Source of the DNA: Clostridiales bacterium GWF2_38_85
GTDB taxonomy: Bacteria > Bacillota > Clostridia > Oscillospirales > CAG-382
DNA: 55,484 nucleotides
Assembly (NCBI GenBank): GCA_001797275.1
Contig: MGOY01000041.1
Span: forward strand, 1 to 55,484
Direction: 5' to 3'
The translations under genes and the position numbers were made by a program. Positions within the stretch are counted from its first letter, which is position 1, and every line of letters starts with the position of its first letter. Positions 41,865-50,473 of this stretch are shown one piece after another. Under the pieces are notes generated by a model that saw only the letters and a list, made by a program, of their open reading frames with translations, was not told the DNA's origin and searched no databases.

Positions 41865-42986
41865 TCATTTACAATCTTTTTTTGATGCCGCAATGCGCTT
41901 GTTTAGCTCAGCAAGATACAGATCTTCATTAAGCGGCAGTTCGATTGTTTCGTCAAGCCAAGATGAAAGATGGATTGCATTTGATATTGTTAACCCATTT
42001 ATACCTTCGATACCGTTCGCAATTAACGGTTCGCCTTGTAAAATTGCACCTGTAAACGCATTCAATACACCGACATGGGTGGTTGAGATGCAATCGGTTT
42101 CGACAATGCTGTGAATAACCTCAGGTTTCCCGAAGGGTTCTGTATTGGTTTTGTTAAATTCACGTTCGTTGATACTGCATTTATACATTTCAAGTTTACC
42201 ATTCTCGCAGATTAATTTTCCATCTTCGAGTGTAACTTCGAACCTGTTTGTGCCCGGGCAGTCTGCTGTTGTTGTTATAAACACACCTGTAGCGCCGTTC
42301 GCATACTCGACATAAGCGGTTACATCATCCTCGACCTCGATATCATGCCATTTACCTTCGTGACAGAATGCCCTGACCTTTATCGGCATACCGCAGATCC
42401 ATTGCCAGAGATCAAGATTGTGCGGGCATTGGTTAATAAGTACTCCGCCTCCTTCGCCGGTCCAGGTTGCACGCCAGCCGCCCGAATTGTAATATGCCTG
42501 TGAGCGGTACCAGTCGGTGATGATCCAGTTTGTACGCTTGATTTCGCCAAACTCACCGCTTTTTATTATCTCGCGCATTTTTCGGTAGAGGTGGATTGTG
42601 CGTTGGTTATACATGATACCGAACACACATCCGCTCTTTTCAGCCGCTTCATTCATCTCTCTGACCTGTTTTGTAAATACTCCTGCAGGTTTTTCGGTCA
42701 TAACATGAATTTTTTGAGCAAAAGCAACAGTTGCAATCTGTGAATGTATATAATGCGGTGTAGCAATGATAACAGCATCTATAAGTCCACTGTTAAGCAA
42801 TTCTATATAATTATTAAAGCAGGCGATATCTGATGAGATATTCTTCTTAACCCAATTTAACCGTTCGGGTTTTATATCGCATACTGCGTATAGCTTCATG
42901 CCAGGCACCTGTCCTTCGGTTATCCACTTGCAGTGACTGGTACCCATGTTTCCGATACCGATTATACCGACTCTTACTTCGTTCAT
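41865..42986 (-). CDS. Gfo/Idh/MocA family NAD(P)-dependent sugar dehydrogenase
   Basis: 373 residues from MNEVRVGIIGIGNMGTSH (Rossmann GxGxxG), MTEKPAG with the conserved Lys, and GVLINQCPHNLDLWQWICG with the catalytic His. AAAGGATTTAGCC precedes the ATG at 42986. Typical substrates are inositols or sugar acids. Probably co-transcribed with uxaC. Confidence 0.92.
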   Translation of the reverse strand: MNEVRVGIIGIGNMGTSHCKWITEGQVPGMKLYAVCDIKPERLNWVKKNISSDIACFNNYIELLNSGLIDAVIIATPHYIHSQIATVAFAQKIHVMTEKPAGVFTKQVREMNEAAEKSGCVFGIMYNQRTIHLYRKMREIIKSGEFGEIKRTNWIITDWYRSQAYYNSGGWRATWTGEGGGVLINQCPHNLDLWQWICGMPIKVRAFCHEGKWHDIEVEDDVTAYVEYANGATGVFITTTADCPGTNRFEVTLEDGKLICENGKLEMYKCSINEREFNKTNTEPFGKPEVIHSIVETDCISTTHVGVLNAFTGAILQGEPLIANGIEGINGLTISNAIHLSSWLDETIELPLNEDLYLAELNKRIAASKKDCK

Positions 42987-42990
42987 AAGG

Positions 42991-43761
42991 CTAAATCCTT
43001 TCAAATAGATTTGTTGCCATCAGGTTATCATAACTAAGTTTCAAGCAGTCAAGAGGACTTTCGTCATAGCAATCATCCTGCTCAACGATTGCATATTTAA
43101 CTCCGGCATTTTGACTTGCTTCAAAAATCCTTGCCCAGTTCAGGTTGCCTTCAAGTACAGGACACATAAATTGAGTTTGCCCTTTGACCTTCATATCTTT
43201 ATAATGGATGCAGTCGATTCTGCCGGACAGCTTCTGTATGTGGTCTGCCGGATCTGCACCTGCATACTGTACCCAATAAGTGTCAAGCGTAAATCCTAAT
43301 TCATCGGGCGAGAAGTCATCAATCAACCTGTCAATAATACGCTTGCCGCCAACCTTCTCCCATTCGAATGCATGGTTATGATACATAAACTTTTTACCGC
43401 TGTCGGCGATCTTTTTTATTACAGGCAGATAATCGGACACAAACGCTTTGTAGTCTTCAATGCTGCTTCTGTATTTCTGATCCATTCCACCCAGACCTAT
43501 GTAATCGCAACCGAGAAAATTATGTTCCTTGATTACTTTGTCAAGATCTTCAATCAAACGTGAAGTTGGGAAATGGGTGATAACTGTTTTCAGACCGAAT
43601 TCATCACAATTATATTTGTATCTATCAATATTTACATCGGGCATTCCAGGTAATTGAACAATCCTGTATCCAATATCCGAAATGGCTTTCAATGTTTGTT
43701 TCAATTCGGAGTCTGTTTTGCATAAATTACGGACTGTATATAGCTGTGCACCGATAATCAT
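42991..43761 (-). CDS. Sugar phosphate isomerase/epimerase (xylose isomerase-like TIM barrel)
   Basis: 256 residues: LYTVRNLCKTDSELKQTLKA, CDYIGLGGMD, FMYHNHAFEWEKVGG, LGFTLDTYWVQYAGADPADH and DCIHYKDMK show the His/Glu/Asp metal-binding pattern of the AP endonuclease 2-type superfamily (IolE/IolI-like). Good ribosome binding site (AAAGGAAAG). First gene of the unit. Confidence 0.92.
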   Translation of the reverse strand: MIIGAQLYTVRNLCKTDSELKQTLKAISDIGYRIVQLPGMPDVNIDRYKYNCDEFGLKTVITHFPTSRLIEDLDKVIKEHNFLGCDYIGLGGMDQKYRSSIEDYKAFVSDYLPVIKKIADSGKKFMYHNHAFEWEKVGGKRIIDRLIDDFSPDELGFTLDTYWVQYAGADPADHIQKLSGRIDCIHYKDMKVKGQTQFMCPVLEGNLNWARIFEASQNAGVKYAIVEQDDCYDESPLDCLKLSYDNLMATNLFERI

Positions 43762-43907
43762 AAAATAATCTTCCTTTCCTTTTTGTTATTATAGAATACA
43801 AAGATTAATAATACAATTGATTGTTTACGCAATTTTATTGCAAAAATCATCATTTTACTATTGCTTTTACATACCAACAATTGTATAATTATTGAGAGGT
43901 GTAGATA

Positions 43908-44642
43908 ATGATAAATGATAATATAGAACAATTGAAAAGCATAATATTTGACAGCAAAAATTTATGCGTTTTTACGGGAGCAGGGATAAGCGTACCATCA
44001 GGAATATCTGATTTTCGATCTACAGAGGGCTTATACAGCCAAACCGGAATTGAAAATTATTCGCCCGAACAGATTGTTTCACATACTTTCTTTATGCACC
44101 ATTCGGATCTCTTTTACAGCTTCTATAAAGCTAAGATGTTGTATCAGGATGCAAAGCCCAACGAAGCACATTGCTTTTTTGCGGAGCTTGAAAATCAGAG
44201 GAAGAATGTTATGGTTGTAACCCAGAACATTGATGGGCGGCATCAACTGAGTGGAAGCACAAAGGTTGCTGAGCTTCACGGAAGCCATACATAGAAACTA
44301 TTGTACAAAATGCGGGAAATTCTATGATCTTGATTATATTATCAAGTCTGAAGGGATTCCTGTTTGCAGCGATGACGGCGGTATTATTAAACCCGATGTT
44401 GTGCTGTACGAAGAACAGCTTGATGAGAAAATCATTGATACAACATTCGGCTATATACGGCAGCAGACACAATGATCGTGATAGGCACATCACTGAGAGT
44501 TTATCCTGCGGCATCATTTATATCATACTTTAAAGGGAATACACTTGCACTGATAAATAAATCACAAACCGATTATGACAGTCGTGCTGATATCGTGATT
44601 AACGATAATGTTGTTGCGGTGATTCGTAAATTGAAAATATAA
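43908..44642 (+). pseudogene. Sir2-family NAD-dependent deacylase, two frameshifts
   Basis: Frame 1: LCVFTGAGISVPSGISDFRS, VVTQNIDGRHQLSG, VAELHGSHT stop (44294). Frame 2: HRNYCTKCGKFYDLDYI, IIKPDVVLYEEQL to TAG-type loss at about 44465. Frame 3: DTMIVIGTSLRVYPAASFIS to KLKI at 44642. All sirtuin motifs are present (catalytic His of ELHGS), except one zinc-site Cys pair may be altered (VCSDDG). Two single-base shifts inactivate it unless they are sequencing errors. Confidence 0.85.
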
Positions 44643-44653
44643 AGGAAATTTTT

Positions 44654-45484
44654 ATGTCTATTGTATACAGCTTCGAGTTTAACAATTTTACTTTTCATCA
44701 CGCACTGGACTCGGCGACAGAATGGACCAAGCCGCAGTTTACCCTGCATGTACATAATACATATGAAATATATTTTTTAATCGGCGGAAGAGTCAGCTAT
44801 CTTATTGAGGGTGTCAGATACGAACTTGAGCCGGGGTCGTTGCTTTTAATTAAACCGGGTATAATACACGGCTATCAGATACATGAAGGCGAGCCTTATG
44901 AAAGATACACCTTTCATTTCAATGAGGATTTTTTATTTTCCGATTATAGAGAGGTTTTGAAAACTCCTTTCATCAATTCCGTCGATAATCCTTGCCGTCA
45001 TTATTCCGGAAAACCGACAATAAAGGTGCAGGAATTATTCGAAATGCTTGAAAAAGTTGAGGAAACCCAACGTGCCAATATTGAAATGAAAGCAAGATTG
45101 TTAGCGCATTATATAATCGATGAAATTTATAGCATAACCCAAAAGCAAAGCAGTGATATCCGCGAACCGGCTGACGAAGCTGTCAGTGAGATAATAAAAT
45201 ATATAAACTCGGAGTTTGCTGAACCTATTTCATTGAATATGCTTTCGGATAAGTTTTTTATTGATAAAAATCATATCAATCGTTTATTTAAAAAAGCAAC
45301 CGGAACGACAGTAAAGGAATATATAATAAGAAAACGAATTGTATATGCAAAGCAGCTGATGAGTTGCGGGTTGACTGCGGCAGAAGCTTCGGAAAAAGCC
45401 GGATTTAACGATTATTCAGCGTTTTACAGGGCATATATAAATATAATAGGGCATACACCAATTAGCGACAGAAGCAGAAAATAG
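44654..45484 (+). CDS. AraC-family regulator with N-terminal cupin domain
   Basis: 276 residues. Cupin sugar-binding half (LHVHNTYEIYFLIGGRVSYL, LLIKPGIIHGYQI) and the two-HTH AraC half (LNMLSDKFFIDKNHINRLFK, AAEASEKAGFNDYSAFYRAY). AAAGGAAATTTTT precedes the ATG. Divergent neighbour of the sugar-acid operon and a good candidate for its regulator. Confidence 0.93.
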   Translation: MSIVYSFEFNNFTFHHALDSATEWTKPQFTLHVHNTYEIYFLIGGRVSYLIEGVRYELEPGSLLLIKPGIIHGYQIHEGEPYERYTFHFNEDFLFSDYREVLKTPFINSVDNPCRHYSGKPTIKVQELFEMLEKVEETQRANIEMKARLLAHYIIDEIYSITQKQSSDIREPADEAVSEIIKYINSEFAEPISLNMLSDKFFIDKNHINRLFKKATGTTVKEYIIRKRIVYAKQLMSCGLTAAEASEKAGFNDYSAFYRAYINIIGHTPISDRSRK

Positions 45485-45551
45485 GGTTGAAAGATAAACA
45501 TTTAAACAACAATTTTAACGTCTTAAGGGAAGGATGGTTATGATTATATAA
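45483..45551 (+). promoter_or_regulatory. Possible decayed copy of the repeated leader element
   Basis: After the AraC-gene stop: GGTTGAAAGATAAACATTTAAAC resembles the 5' hairpin of the other copies (GTTTGAAAGATAAATCTTTCAAAC), and GGGAAGGATGGTTATGATTA resembles their GAAGGGATGGTCATA end. The central stems are absent, and the ATG is 18 nt past the GGAAGG. Could be coincidence. Confidence 0.3.
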
Positions 45552-46514
45552 ATGGAAATATCGGTTATTGGCTGTGGCAGATGGGGTTCATTCATCGCAT
45601 GGTATCTAAATAAAATCGGTCATTCGGTTCTTCTGTATGGTCGTGAAGGCTCAAAACATATGAAGCAATTTCAAGAGACTCGCACAAATGGGCTGGTTAG
45701 CCTACCTGCTAAAATTACTCTGACAACAAACCTTGAAGAGGTAATGAGTAATGATGTAATTATTATATCTGTTGATTCTCAGGGATTAAGAGGATTAATG
45801 AACGAAATTACAAGACATAGTCCTTTGAACAAAATATTTGTATTGTGTATGAAAGGTCTTGAGATTTCGACAGGAAAGCGGTTGTCGGAAGTAGCTGCAG
45901 AATATGTAGGTCAGAACAACAATATCGCTGTCTGGCTGGGGCCAGGGCATGTGCAGGAGTTTCTCGGAGGGATTCCGAATTGCATGGTCATTGATTCCGA
46001 AAACAAAGAAGTAAAAGAAAAACTTATCGATGAATTTTCGAACGAGCTTATCAGGTTTTATATCGGCGAGGATTTGATAGGCAACGAGATAGGCGCCGCA
46101 GCAAAAAATGTTATCGGAATTGCTGCAGGGATGCTTGACGGATTAAAGCTGTCGTCGTTGAAGGGCGCGTTGATGTCGAGAGGGACACGTGAAATATCGA
46201 GGCTGATAAAAGCACTTGGCGGGAATGAGTTGTCTGCATACGGGCTTTGTCATCTCGGCGATTATGAAGCAACAATTTTTTCCGAATTCAGCCATAACAG
46301 AAAATTCGGTGAAATGCATGTTAAAGGCGAGAAGTTCGACAGACTTGCCGAAGGGTATTATACAGCAAAGGCATTGCAGAAAATGTCTGCCGAATATGAA
46401 GTTGAACTACCTATATGCGATGCGGTATATAAGGTTTTATATGAAGGCAAACCTGCAAGTGAAGTGCTTCAAAATTTATTTCTCAGAAGCTTGAAAACCG
46501 AATTCTGGAGTTGA
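45552..46514 (+). CDS. gpsA: Glycerol-3-phosphate dehydrogenase (GpsA-like)
   Basis: 320 residues. MEISVIGCGRWGSFIAWYLN (GxGxxG nucleotide site, with Cys-Gly-Arg), VLCMKGLEISTG, WLGPGHVQEF in place of the usual SGPSFA-type loop, GNEIGAAAKNVIGIAAGMLD with the catalytic Lys, and SRGTREISRL. NAD(P)-linked reduction of dihydroxyacetone phosphate. The divergent GPGHVQEF loop suggests a paralogue whose substrate could differ. Confidence 0.85.
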   Translation: MEISVIGCGRWGSFIAWYLNKIGHSVLLYGREGSKHMKQFQETRTNGLVSLPAKITLTTNLEEVMSNDVIIISVDSQGLRGLMNEITRHSPLNKIFVLCMKGLEISTGKRLSEVAAEYVGQNNNIAVWLGPGHVQEFLGGIPNCMVIDSENKEVKEKLIDEFSNELIRFYIGEDLIGNEIGAAAKNVIGIAAGMLDGLKLSSLKGALMSRGTREISRLIKALGGNELSAYGLCHLGDYEATIFSEFSHNRKFGEMHVKGEKFDRLAEGYYTAKALQKMSAEYEVELPICDAVYKVLYEGKPASEVLQNLFLRSLKTEFWS

Positions 46515-46516
46515 GA

Positions 46517-46633
46517 ATGAGGATACCGAACAAGATTGTAATATCAATTATTTTATTAATTCTTTTCGGCTGTGCGATTATGGCATACATCGATATCGGT
46601 TTACATGTAATTCGGTTTAATATAAACAGCTGA
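46517..46633 (+). CDS. 38-residue single-helix membrane peptide
   Basis: MRIPNKIVISIILLILFGCA, then IMAYIDIGLHVIRFNINS. GGAG with a 6-nt spacer sits in the end of gpsA. One transmembrane helix; stop at the edge of a terminator hairpin. Not recognised; support is the binding site, position and amphipathic layout. Confidence 0.5.
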   Translation: MRIPNKIVISIILLILFGCAIMAYIDIGLHVIRFNINS

Positions 46634-46653
46634 TGCAAAACACATCAGCTGTT
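46625..46653. terminator. Convergent terminator hairpin
   Basis: AACAGCTGATG/CATCAGCTGTT perfect 11-bp stem, loop of 7 nt, between convergent genes; T-rich flanks on both strands but no strong U-tract. Confidence 0.65.
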
Positions 46654-46659
46654 ATCACT

Positions 46660-47304
46660 TTATTTCAGGTTTATGACGGCTTCAACTTTAATACCGTTTA
46701 TAAATAATTTATAATCCTTTGCGTCGGAATCAACGATTACATAATGAACAATAATATTACCTTCTTCGGCAGGATAAATATTTGACGTAACTGTAAATTC
46801 GGAACCGAGCGAATCAGTTATCATTAAATCGCTTGTAGTATCCTCAACGAAATATTCGGCAATGACCAGGATGCTTTTCTCCGAACCGAAGGTTCTGCAG
46901 ACTCTTGCGGACAGATTGTGGTATTCATATGGCAGATCAATGCTTTTTCCCTGCTCGTTGAACACAAATGGAATTTTCCAACCGGAGCCTGACTTGTCGC
47001 TTATATAGGTTGCGACCGAAAGATTGTTTCTCTGATACATAACAACAGAAAATTCATCTGTGGATATAACTTCTTTTGGATTTTTATTGGTCTGATATTT
47101 ATATGCTGCTTCAGGTGAGTCGAATTTATAAAATACATTTTCGAAAGGCAGGAAAGAAATTACTGCAAAGAACAGCGATATTGCAATCAAATAACCGAAT
47201 AGCTTAAGCTTTTTGATTTTTTTCCAAAATACAAAAAATGCTACAAGTGCAAAAACTGCGGTAACAAATATACGGACAAACATGTACATACTCATAATTA
47301 ACAT
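46660..47304 (-). CDS. Membrane-anchored protein of unknown function
   Basis: 214 residues: two N-terminal hydrophobic helices (~5-26 and ~34-52) and a soluble C-terminal domain, predicted outside, of alternating beta-like strands (ILVIAEYFVEDTTSDLMI, IVHYVIVDSDAKDYKLFING). CTGGAGGCAGCG precedes the ATG. No recognised domain. Confidence 0.65.
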   Translation of the reverse strand: MLIMSMYMFVRIFVTAVFALVAFFVFWKKIKKLKLFGYLIAISLFFAVISFLPFENVFYKFDSPEAAYKYQTNKNPKEVISTDEFSVVMYQRNNLSVATYISDKSGSGWKIPFVFNEQGKSIDLPYEYHNLSARVCRTFGSEKSILVIAEYFVEDTTSDLMITDSLGSEFTVTSNIYPAEEGNIIVHYVIVDSDAKDYKLFINGIKVEAVINLK

Positions 47305-48005
47305 ATCGCTGCCTCCAGTAATTTTTGAGTTTATTATATCACTAAATACAACATTTGTAAATAACTAAAAGCAATAAATAAATTATTAAAATAGTACACG
47401 AAACCTTAACATAACATTTACAATATTTCTGTCACAAAAAGACCTTTCAAATTGTATTACATATATATTAGATTTACTATATTAGTCTAATCAAATAGCT
47501 GGCATAATTTATTTATGAGTATAATACAGATTGAAAGATTAAGAATCTTCTGAAAATTATATTGACAAGTCCTTCTATTTAAGATATGTTAAAAAGGAAT
47601 AAAAAGGATACAGATAAATAGTGATATGAGTTAAGCGATGATGTAAAATTTTCCTTACTCTTCAACTTAAGAAAACATTATATACTAATGATTTAAATTT
47701 CTCTGATGATTATGAAAGTAACATTTCATATATTTCTTTTGATTTTGCGGATAAAAAATGGCTATTAACATACTTAAATATAACAGTGGTAAAAAAATTA
47801 TAATGTATGTAACATTTTCAGTAGGTTCATTATAATTTATTATATCTTAGACGGTATTGTATTTGAAGAAAAATTCAAGTTCAATGCGGTTTAGTAATAT
47901 ATTTCCCCTCCCTTCCATACCTCTCATGCATCAGCAGTGCCGACTCACTGTTGCATGCATATAGTTCCGCGATATCGCCGACAAACCGATATTACGAAAT
48001 TAATC
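47305..48005. other. Gene-poor AT-rich stretch
   Basis: No convincing gene. A plus-strand frame around 47660-47840 (LTLQLKKTLYTNDLNFSDDY, then NISYISFDFADKKWLLTYLN) has protein-like composition but no start, binding site or recognised family, so it may be a dead remnant. No structured repeat apart from the terminator at 48006. Confidence 0.35.
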
Positions 48006-48045
48006 AACAACAAAAAGAACCTATTAACAGGTTCTTTTTGTTGTT
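48006..48045. terminator. Long perfect terminator hairpin
   Basis: AACAACAAAAAGAACCT / AGGTTCTTTTTGTTGTT, a 17-bp perfect stem with a 6-nt loop, 26 nt downstream of the last gene of the Yvl-like operon. Confidence 0.75.
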
Positions 48046-48070
48046 TCGAAATGAATTTATATAGGGCTTT

Positions 48071-48418
48071 TTAATTATTTTTTTTCTTTGGTATCAGTAG
48101 CATATTCAGGATGGTAATAAAAATTGCAATCAGTATACAAATCCAGAAATTTTCGAATTTCACCGATGGCAATAAGGTATCGGCTAATGCAACCATTCCC
48201 GCATTCACTACCAGGCTGAATAGTCCGAAGGTGATCAATGTGAAAAGAATCGATACAATCTGTGCCAAAGGTCTTATGAGGAGGTTCACAAGCCATAAGA
48301 TGGTCCCCGCTATAAGATAAGTGGTTATACCCCCTTTTATTGTAACATAATCAGGAAGTATGCTTTCAACCAGAAATATTGATGCGACACAAACCAACCA
48401 TTTAATGATGAGTTTCAT
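48071..48418 (-). CDS. Phage-holin-like four-helix membrane protein (YvlD family)
   Basis: 115 residues with four hydrophobic helices, IIKWLVCVASIFLVESILPD, WLVNLLIRPLAQIVSILFTL (the PLA motif of the mycobacterial-type 4-TMS holin/YvlD family), TFGLFSLVVNAGMV, and a KKKNN tail. Last gene of the operon, as yvlD is in Bacillus. No clear Shine-Dalgarno: a hairpin ATTCGTAA/TTACGAAT lies directly before the start. Confidence 0.85.
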   Translation of the reverse strand: MKLIIKWLVCVASIFLVESILPDYVTIKGGITTYLIAGTILWLVNLLIRPLAQIVSILFTLITFGLFSLVVNAGMVALADTLLPSVKFENFWICILIAIFITILNMLLIPKKKNN

Positions 48419-48458
48419 AACAGCCCGATTCGTAATATTTTACGAATAGAATCCTTTC

Positions 48459-48573
48459 TTATGATATAATAATATATCGTTAACCTTCCGAAAATGCGAA
48501 GCATTTTCCTAAAAGTCAACTGTATAAGCGAAAAAGTATTGATGTACCTAATGTTGGCTTTATGATATAATAA
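48459..48573 (-). promoter_or_regulatory. Structured intergenic segment upstream of the yvlD-like gene
   Basis: Two copies of TTATGATATAATAA (48459-48472 and 48560-48573), 101 nt apart, flank a long imperfect hairpin (48479-48520; core GAAAATGC/GCATTTTC). Minus-strand transcripts would fold this before AAGAAAGGAT and a second hairpin. It may be processing or control DNA of the last gene, possibly a distant relative of the repeated leaders. Confidence 0.4.
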
Positions 48574-48574
48574 A

Positions 48575-48907
48575 TTATCTTGTTCCGACCAGCACCTTGA
48601 CTTCATCATCCTTGTCACCTGCTTCGACACTGACAAAATCGTATCTTCCGAGATGAAGCATTGCTTCTTGAAGTAATATTTTCATTGGTTTGAGCATGAT
48701 AATTGCATTTTTAGGAGTATATCTGTTGCCTTTAGTCCTGATACTGCCGATTTTCAGGATATATAAAAGTTCAAGTATTTCTATTGAGCTGTCTATAAGA
48801 ATATAAAGAGCAATTATTGACAGTGGGATGAAAATATTTATCTTCGTCCTGCCGGCTTCACAAACCTTGATTTGGACGCAAAGAAGCGATGCAAGCTTAA
48901 TCGACAT
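48575..48907 (-). CDS. Paralogue of the SHOCT-like protein's C-terminal domain
   Basis: 110 residues. GRTKINIFIPLSIIALYILI and the C-terminal FVSVEAGDKDDEVKVLVG parallel GKAKVKVNVPLSIIKALMPL and VNITAGDGEDGATVKVYV of the preceding gene, so it is a second copy of the same domain without the N-terminal helical hairpin. Start overlaps the upstream gene by 11 nt. Role unknown; likely heteromeric partner. Confidence 0.65.
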   Translation of the reverse strand: MSIKLASLLCVQIKVCEAGRTKINIFIPLSIIALYILIDSSIEILELLYILKIGSIRTKGNRYTPKNAIIMLKPMKILLQEAMLHLGRYDFVSVEAGDKDDEVKVLVGTR

Positions 48908-49319
48908 AAACTTTCACCGTTGCTCCGTCTTCGCCATCGCCTGCGGTTATATTGACGATTTCTTCATCGGAGTCTGCAAGTTCATCGGTTACACTCTCTG
49001 TCATCTTGATAATCTGATCGAGGTTAATTCCTTGACGTTCAAGCTCATGCTTTGTTTTTTCCGGAATGACTCCTGATTTCGCCAATGGCATCAGTGCTTT
49101 TATAATAGAAAGAGGAACATTGACTTTCACTTTAGCTTTACCGCTGTTATCACCGGCATCAATGTCAACGCGCAGATTCTTTTTTCTTCCTCTTCTATCT
49201 TTAATTTCGATCTTTTCCCCTTCAGGCTCACCCAGAGCTTCCAATAATGTTAATGCTTCATCGGTGGAAATTTTACCTTCGCTGACCATTTGGAGTATGC
49301 GTTTTTTATCGTTGTTCAT
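48897..49319 (-). CDS. YvlB N-terminal (SHOCT-like) domain protein
   Basis: 140 residues. N-terminal helical hairpin KKRILQMVSEGKISTDEALT then LLEALGE, as at the start of Bacillus YvlB, followed by a basic linker and an alpha/beta domain. AGAAAGGAAC precedes the ATG. It lacks the DUF4097 adhesin-like domain of YvlB. In an operon with DUF2089, a 48-residue peptide, a paralogue and a YvlD-like protein, it fits an envelope stress unit. Confidence 0.75.
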   Translation of the reverse strand: MNNDKKRILQMVSEGKISTDEALTLLEALGEPEGEKIEIKDRRGRKKNLRVDIDAGDNSGKAKVKVNVPLSIIKALMPLAKSGVIPEKTKHELERQGINLDQIIKMTESVTDELADSDEEIVNITAGDGEDGATVKVYVD

Positions 49320-49361
49320 ATAGTTCCTTTCTAAATTATTAAATTTACAAATATTTTGGTA

Positions 49362-49508
49362 TTATTTTTCGTTATTATTTTTATTTTCATAGTGAAACAG
49401 CCTTTGCGAGCGTTTGCTAATCATATTGTTTTTTGCTCTCTGCTTATTTTCGTTGTAATCCACGACAACATACTTGTTGCCGAAAGCTATGCCATAAAAA
49501 GTATACAT
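49362..49508 (-). CDS. 48-residue protein downstream of structured leader copy D
   Basis: MYTFYGIAFGNKYVVVDYNE, then NKQRAKNNMISKRSQRL and an Asn/Lys-rich end. GAAAGGAATGG precedes the ATG in the same layout as the other leader-controlled genes, the main support for translation. Basic, no membrane helix. Not recognised. Confidence 0.55.
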   Translation of the reverse strand: MYTFYGIAFGNKYVVVDYNENKQRAKNNMISKRSQRLFHYENKNNNEK

Positions 49509-49670
49509 AAATATGACCATTCCTTTCTTTAGGGCGGGGAATTGTGCCTGATTTTACTTTGTAAAATTTTTTTGCCACTTGCAAAACTTTCGCCTCGATA
49601 TTCAACCGTATAGCCTGCTATACGGATGGAAAAGGTACAAAACCATAGTTTGAAAATTTATTTTCAAACT
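49509..49670 (-). promoter_or_regulatory. Repeated structured 5' leader element, copy D
   Basis: Minus strand: GGAGGAACG, hairpin AGTTTGAAAAT/ATTTTCAAACT (49647-49670), outer stem TTGTACC/GGCACAA with one mismatch (49634-49640 with 49542-49548), hairpins CCGTATAGC/GCTATACGG (49606-49625), TTTTGC/GCAAAA (49570-49586) and ATTTTAC/GTAAAAT (49551-49567), then ATTCC, which can pair with GGAAT of the binding site. Three inner hairpins here against two in copies A and B. Confidence 0.72.
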
Positions 49671-49695
49671 TCGTTCCTCCTCTGTAAATAACAGA

Positions 49696-50073
49696 TCAAA
49701 ATTTACCCCTTGCTCTTTTAATTAATTTTGCAGCTTCATCTGCTGTAATCTCGCCGCGTTCAACCATCCCGAGAATATCTTCGCTCTGAGGTTCGTTTTC
49801 ATTAATCGGAGTGAACCCAAGCGCAGCCAGCATTTCCTCGGTTAAATTTTTTACTGTGGGATATGAAATACTGAGTTCTTTTTCGATTTCTTTTATATTC
49901 CCCCTGCACTTTAAAAATGTTTCAAGAAAGGCACTTACCCTTTCGTCAAGACTGCAATATTTGCATTGTGCGAAACTTCCCGTAAGCTCTGTATGACAAT
50001 TATTACAGGTCATTTTTGTTATAGTAAATTTGTTTTTGCATACAGGGCAATTATTTGGTTGTTTAACTTCCAT
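49696..50073 (-). CDS. DUF2089 family protein (zinc ribbon plus HTH-like)
   Basis: 125 residues from MEVKQPNNCPVCKNKF. Zinc-ribbon CPVCKNKFTITKMTCNNC with a second CKYC, then the HTH-like GNIKEIEKELSISYPTVKNL. A SHOCT-like tail, MVERGEITADEAAKLIKRAR, ends it and echoes the next gene's N terminus. AGAAGGAGAGG precedes the ATG at 50073. Likely DNA-binding regulator of the operon it heads. Confidence 0.85.
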   Translation of the reverse strand: MEVKQPNNCPVCKNKFTITKMTCNNCHTELTGSFAQCKYCSLDERVSAFLETFLKCRGNIKEIEKELSISYPTVKNLTEEMLAALGFTPINENEPQSEDILGMVERGEITADEAAKLIKRARGKF

Positions 50074-50333
50074 AAAACCTCTCCTTCTCGACATTTTGTT
50101 CTGATGGATGTATTATATATGATAAAATTAAATATGTCAATAGTAAAATTAAATAAATTAATAATAAAATTAATTAGATTGATATTATTTAAAATAAAGT
50201 GAATTAATAAATTAAATTAACACCATTTATTGAACATAGGTCTAATATAAGATAACCTGTGTTTATTATAAAACAATATTTTAAATTTGAAATAAAAATT
50301 TATCAGTATATTTACATTTTTGCATATTTCCTA
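50074..50333. other. AT-rich divergent intergenic region
   Basis: Separates the DUF2089 operon (minus) from the agr-type operon (plus). Several ATTAAATT/AATTTAAT tracts at 50110-50220; no clear palindromic operator. The plus-strand promoter is listed separately. Confidence 0.4.
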
Positions 50334-50362
50334 TTGTAATCAAAATTAAGCTGTGGTATAAT
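50334..50362 (+). promoter_or_regulatory. Promoter of the agr-type operon
   Basis: TTGTAA (50334-50339), 17 nt, TATAAT (50357-50362), with a further ~110 nt leader before the first start codon. No direct repeats of the AgrA type are visible upstream. Confidence 0.65.
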
Positions 50363-50473
50363 TCATATATAATGTCTGAAGTTTTGATATGGATATTAAT
50401 GTATTTAAATAGGATATATATAAAATAAATCATAATTATATACATATATATGTTAATCTGTCGGGGGTTCCTA

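Noticed and set aside
47660-47840. Possible AT-rich gene
   Set aside because: No start, no binding site and no family; reported only as part of the gene-poor stretch.
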